Source of the DNA: Lithospermum erythrorhizon
Lineage: Eukaryota; Streptophyta; Magnoliopsida; Boraginales; Boraginaceae
Assembly: GCA_019722365.1 (NCBI GenBank)
Contig: JADFUC010000501.1
Span: forward strand, 558,001-622,000
Length of the DNA stretch: 64,000 nucleotides
Direction: 5' to 3'
Made by a program: the position numbers and the translations under genes. The notes below the pieces were generated by a model, which made no database searches, was not told the DNA's origin, and saw only the letters and a list, made by a program, of their open reading frames with translations. The number at the start of each line of letters is the position of its first letter. The first letter of the stretch is position 1. Of the stretch, positions 59,285 to 64,000 are shown piece after piece.

Positions 59285-59611
59285 AGTAGAAGTTCACTTT
59301 TATATTTCTTCCTTTTTTTTTGATTCATGCAAATAACGTGCTGAATAATTCGATTTAACAGTTAATGATTGATATAATTGTATTTTGATAAATTCTAATT
59401 TTAATTTAAACTAAAAGACTATAGTTTTTAAGCAAATCCAATAATATACATGTCAAAATTGTCTTATTGTAGGACTCTACTAACTTACAAATATTATAGT
59501 ACAAAAGGTATAAAACATCATAATAACCATTAAATTATATGGAATTGGATAAAAAAAATTATACAAAAAACATACATCATCGTAAGCAATATCACCAACA
59601 TGAAAAACAAA

Positions 59612-59792
59612 ATAATACATGCATCCCTCTTAACCTGAGGTAACAAATTAGGGGTATTTGTTAAATTTAATTCATATTTATTATATTTATATCTGACATG
59701 GAGAACAAAGTAATATATGCATCATTCTTAACTTTGAGATAACAAATTAGGGGTATTTGTTAAATTTAATTCATATTTATTATATTTATAAT
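59612..59792. repeat. Two tandem units of about 90 bp
   Basis: The units at about 59612-59697 and 59704-59792 share ACAAA(A/G)TAATA, TGCATC, TCTTAAC, then GGGGTATTTGTTAAATTTAA and TTCATATTTATTATATTTAT exactly. Few differences, so a recent duplication. Confidence 0.75.
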
Positions 59793-60599
59793 TTAATTAA
59801 TATATGATTAATATATATAAATGAACTTAATATATATATATAATATATATTATATGAACAAGAGTATGGGTAAAATTATCCAATCTATTCCGATTCCAAA
59901 GTTTTTTCTTTCAAATGTGTTAAATATAATCGATTCAATTATATAATTCATTTTGATCGCTTGATATTCAACCAACATGACTTATAGTGGGACTTGAGAA
60001 TGGATTCTACTGTTGAGATTATGTCTTTGTATGCAGTAAAGATTATCCAAAGGCTACTGATATACACGTAAATTGTAAGAATAAACAAAAGCATAGCTAA
60101 ATTTTGCATAGCTCACGATTTGATTGGATTATGATTTATTGGTTATTTAATTGATTTTCAAAAGAAATAAAAGAAGCTTAATTTATATTGAATTATCATT
60201 ATATATAATATACTGATCATTAAACATATACAAATATACTAGATCATGATGATTATCTCAATATCTCTATATGAAATTGAAGAAATTTTAGGAGCAAAGA
60301 ATCATGATTATTGCATGCATTATTAATATACTTCTCAAATTCAATTATATAGTAGCACACATTAATTAACATACTTTTATATGTATAGATTAAGAAAAAA
60401 AATAGTAAAAAAGTACATGGAAAATGTAGGCCTTGATTATTCCAATATATCGTTGATGAGTTGATAATTTAGAAGAAAATAATCAAAAGTACGTTGGAAA
60501 TCTATAATTACAACTTTCTATGCTAGAATATGTAAGTATTTTGTAAAAAATTTAGCGTAGGATAATGAATAAGGGCCAATTACTATATAATCTAATACA

Positions 60600-61113
60600 A
60601 TATGACAACGATGTGATCAAATTTAAGTTATAAGAAAATCTCTGTTCAAAGTTGCTAAAAAACTGACAATAATGACGCACATGAAGAGCAAGATGATATT
60701 TTTTTATTTGAATAAATTATCATGTCAATAGTAACATTCATTGAAAATTCTATCATTTGATATACTTTACTGAATATTATAAAATAAAAGTAAAAATATT
60801 AGTGTTGAGAAACATAGCGATTAAACATCAAAATTTAAACTTAAACTTGATCCTTTAGGGATGGAGGGAGCATTAGATATATATCTTGATATTTTTATTT
60901 TAGATATTAGATTATTTAGAGTTAAACAAAATATCACATACTAATTTAGATAGGTATTTTTTAATAAGTACTTTTTGGATTAAAACATTTTTTGTTAACA
61001 ATTAAAGAATTAAATGATAATGGTGTGATCAAATTTAAGTTATAAGAAAATCTTGGTTCAAAGTTGCTAAAAAATGATAATAACGACGCACATGAAGAGC
61101 AAGATGATATACT
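60600..61113. repeat. Direct repeat of about 100 bp, copies 410 bp apart
   Basis: The copies at about 60600-60702 and 61013-61113 share GTGATCAAATTTAAGTTATA, AGAAAATCT, TTCAAAGTTGCTAAAAAA and GACGCACATGAAGAGCAAGA with few mismatches. The segment between has a Stowaway-like end (AGGGATGGAGGGAG near 60860). Non-coding. Confidence 0.7.
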
Positions 61114-61149
61114 AGCAAAATAACTAAAACATTACAATGTGAAAGTTTT

Positions 61150-62665
61150 TCAAGATAAAAGTCAAACTCAAACTAATATGAAAGGGAAAAAACAAAAGGA
61201 TCTGGGAAAAAGAGTTCGACCCTTAAAATAATCAAAAGAAAACAACAAGAACAGCGAGACAATTGTTCTTACGTGAGATGGCGATGTAGTGAATATATCG
61301 GCTAATAGGAAAAATTAAGATAGTGAAGAAGAGGTTTTGATTATTTGATTATAACAACTGAATTTTTAGATAATAAAATCTTAAATATGCAAATGCTATA
61401 TTCCATTTTCATAATATCATAATTTTAGAAAAATGATACTCTTTAGAATTTATAAAATTTTATTTATTTGATAAGTTTGTTTCTCTCTTTTACAACCTTT
61501 TTGTTACCTTTTAATATTTATAAAAGTACGAGTTCGCTTTTGTGTTTCTTCCTTTTTTGAACCGACTAAAATAACCTCTTCAAATAATTTAACTTGACAA
61601 TTAATAAAGGATATTTGCGTATTTTACAAATTAGATATAAATGAATTTTATTATAACTAAACTTCTTGAATACTAGAAATTAGGAAGGAGTACAAATTTG
61701 CATTGTCTCTTTGGATGATGTATGGATTTACCTTCGTAAGTGAACAACAATTTCACCATTATTATTACTTGTAAATTGATGTATATAATTTCCTTTTATA
61801 TCACCATGTCTCTTTTTCTAATAATTTAAATCAATTACTCCTCCACCCTTATGAATATACTAGCTTTCTTGATATTCATATTTAACTTTCTTTAAATTGG
61901 TACTATTATTTTAAATTTAATATTTAAATTCAACATGTTGAATCTTTTTGATATTTTTATCAAATTTATGTAATACATACACAAATATTAAAATTCAACA
62001 TTAAAAATGCTAAATGCATAATCATTAGAAGCTAGAAGGCTTTTAAGAATGAAGAGATTAATTCTGACTATCATTAAATATAGATTTGATTTTAGAAGCT
62101 TTATACATCGATTAACTAACAAATTTCTTTATTTTAATTGTTGTAGCTATTATATTAGTAAATTATCATCTTATCGATCAAATAAATATGCATTATTTAG
62201 TTATTATTTTTTATAAATATGTTTTTGGTACTCCTATTAGGAAGTACACTTAATAAGGGACGTGTGTTGCACGTGATAACTTTGTTGCACGTAATTTCTT
62301 TATTATAATTATTGAAAATGACAAAAAAATTATAATAGTGAAACAAAATTAACTAATAAATAAACTTTTAAAAATTCTAAAGAGTATCATTTTCGTAAAA
62401 CTATGAAATCATCAAATTAAAACTAAAATCATCTAACTATTTTACATTCATTATCTAAAAATTAATTGTCATACTATAATAATCAAAATTTCTCCTTTTT
62501 ATCCTTTTTTATAAGAAAGTTGATATCTTCATCACTACATCGTCATCAAGACAATTGACCATATTTTTTGTTCTTGTTGTTTTCCTTATTGATTCTTCCT
62601 CTATTTTTCTTTGGCATATCATTTTTTTCTTCCCCATTCATATTATTTGAGTTTGAACAATTCTA
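61150..62665. repeat. Long imperfect inverted repeat, arms about 300 bp
   Basis: The reverse complement of about 61150-61470 aligns with about 62380-62665. Shared phrases in the right-arm orientation are ATTCTAAAGAGTATCATTTT, TTATCTAAAAATT, TCACTACATCG, ACAATTG, TTGTTCTTGTTGTTTTC and CATATTA(G)TTTGAGTTTGA. About 900 bp separates the arms. No transposase frame is inside, only AT-rich sequence and a phrase (AGTACGAGTTCG) also found near 13.8 kb. It could be a foldback/MULE-like element with long inverted ends, or two copies of one family in opposite orientation. Confidence 0.6.
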
Positions 62666-63429
62666 AACTTTGTTGGTTTTACAAACAATTGTTCATAATG
62701 GAAAAATAAGTAGTTTTAAAGCTTAGGGTCGATGAGTTTACAAAATAGAAAGCAAATTATTTTAAAAAATGAAAATAATAAATTAATAAGGTGATAAGAA
62801 AATCATACGCTTATGTTTAGATTACACTGTTTAAGAATTATAGTTTAATAGTACCATACATGCTAATAGCGTAGCAATTTAAACCATCATCTTTGTTTCT
62901 AACAATTTAAATCAATTCACTAAATGCCGCTTAGACCGTCGCGGCCGGCGGTGTGATTTGACAACCTATACACATCGACAGCACCCTCAGTGCGCTTGCT
63001 TTTTCTGCAATGATTATCGTTGAGGGTGTCAGGTACTTCTTTCCCATCCAGCGCCGCTCAGCATATCTGGCATGTATTTTTCATTTCTCTTTATTTATTT
63101 CATATATATAATTATTAAAAATTTAATACAATAAATAATATTATAATTTTTAAATATATGTTTTTAATAATTTTAATATTTTAATTTTTCAAGCTATTTT
63201 AACTAATTTTTTTATTTCATATATATTTTAAAAAGTATATTTTTAATAGTATATATATTTTTTGATTTCAAAAATCTATAATATTTTAATACAATAAATA
63301 ATATTATGATATTCATCACTTTGAAACTTGGTATACGTAAATTATTATTGAAAACATACCATAAAACACGCGTAAAACATAGTAAACTTGATTTTTTAAA
63401 TCTACTCGGGGTTCCAAATTTATTCCCGG

Positions 63430-64000
63430 ATATAGTCGGCGAGATCCTTAACTTCCAACTGAATATCTTGACCTACATCACGTAGTGCACGCTTTCGACT
63501 ATGAATATCCGATTCGGATCGAGGATTGGACATCCAGAAGAAGTGAGGGTGCACTTGTGTTTGGACATTGAAAGGGGAGCTTGACCCAGGATTGTTTGAT
63601 GGTTCGAAGTCGATATTTTTTCTCAGTTTCGTGAATATGTATCCCGTTCATCTTCCATTATCATGTTATGTAAAATAATGCATGCGCTCACTATCTTACC
63701 TAAGACATCGATATCCCGTAACTATCTAGATGGTTGGCGAATAATGGCAAAAGCGTGCTTGAAGAACCCCCCTAATGCTCGTTCAATCCTTCTGCATGAT
63801 TAACGTTGTTTGGCAAACAATTGCGTTTTTGTACGCCTTGAGACATTTGGTCGATTGGACAAAGACATGCCATTTAGGATAGATACCGTCGTGAGATAGT
63901 ATGCAAGATTATCTTTGTCGGCCATTCTGCTTAGAAGTTACCTCCGGAGCTTCACCGATTTCGATATCGTCAAAACCGGTGACCTATCTAGAACATTAAT
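63430..64000 (-). pseudogene. Decayed PIF/Harbinger (DDE) transposase, 3' part
   Basis: Minus-strand fragments across several frames follow the family order: INVLDRSPVFDDIEIGEAPE, then DGIYPKWHVFVQS, SCRRIERALGG, HAFAIIRQPSR, then KIVSACIILHNMIMEDERD and a tail resembling the usual terminal helix (RALRDVGQDIQLEVKDLADY). These are the conserved blocks around the second catalytic Asp and the HNMI...EDER motif of plant Harbinger transposases. Stops and frameshifts interrupt it, so it is inactive. It continues beyond the window's right edge. Confidence 0.8.

Noticed and set aside
62935..63060. GC-rich island with a small CACCCTCA/TGAGGGTG stem, considered as an rRNA or other RNA gene
   Set aside because: No match to 5S, 5.8S or tRNA structure that I can recognise; more likely part of a degraded transposon next to the Harbinger relic.

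Overview
The window is nuclear DNA of a flowering plant, almost certainly a eudicot. It has AT-rich intergenic space, multi-exon genes with GT-AG introns, no operons, plant-specific families (pentatricopeptide repeat protein, PUT-type polyamine transporter, plant DUF248 methyltransferase) and many plant transposons (Stowaway, Tourist and hAT-like elements, SINEs, LINE, LTR elements, PIF/Harbinger). I cannot name the species from the sequence.

Layout. 316-3739 (+): last seven exons of a GH31 heteroglycan glucosidase (HGL1-like), with a tRNA-derived SINE in one intron. 6317-7081 (+): an intronless, secreted GDSL-lipase-like protein that has lost its catalytic motifs. 7594-8574 (-): small cytosolic acyl-CoA-binding protein. 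8.6-16.3 kb: repeat-rich, with several MITEs and one possible orphan first exon. 16598-18043 (+): polyamine/amino-acid transporter of the PUT family. 18874-22951 (+): RPA1 large subunit with a C-terminal zinc knuckle. 23681-25046 (-): L24-type (KOW) organellar ribosomal protein. 30186-32999 (+): DUF248 methyltransferase (PMT20/21 type). 38204-39221 (+): cadmium-induced AS8-like membrane protein. 39.3-46.4 kb: simple repeats, a degraded LTR element, an LTR-like unit and an AT-rich minisatellite. 46929-49422 (+): splicing factor SF3A1. 50313-54172: duplicated, broken copy of the methyltransferase locus. 55.1-55.3 kb (-): fragment of a DUF716 gene. 56704-58689 (+): PLS-type PPR protein. 59-64 kb: repeats, a long inverted repeat and a decayed PIF/Harbinger transposase.

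The genes are independent housekeeping or metabolic genes rather than a pathway. The most informative structure is the duplication of about 3.4 kb around the methyltransferase. The original copy later received a composite insertion of 3.7 kb containing a LINE, flanked by an 8-bp repeat, and the duplicate preserves the empty site. The duplicate decayed through a nonsense codon, small indels, a lost splice acceptor, an internal deletion and a hAT-like insertion with an 8-bp target duplication. Other points of interest are the active-site-less GDSL protein, a near-perfect 106-nt hairpin just upstream of the AS8-like gene, and telo-box motifs at the 5' ends of three housekeeping genes. No CRISPR array, bacterial gene or viral gene was seen.
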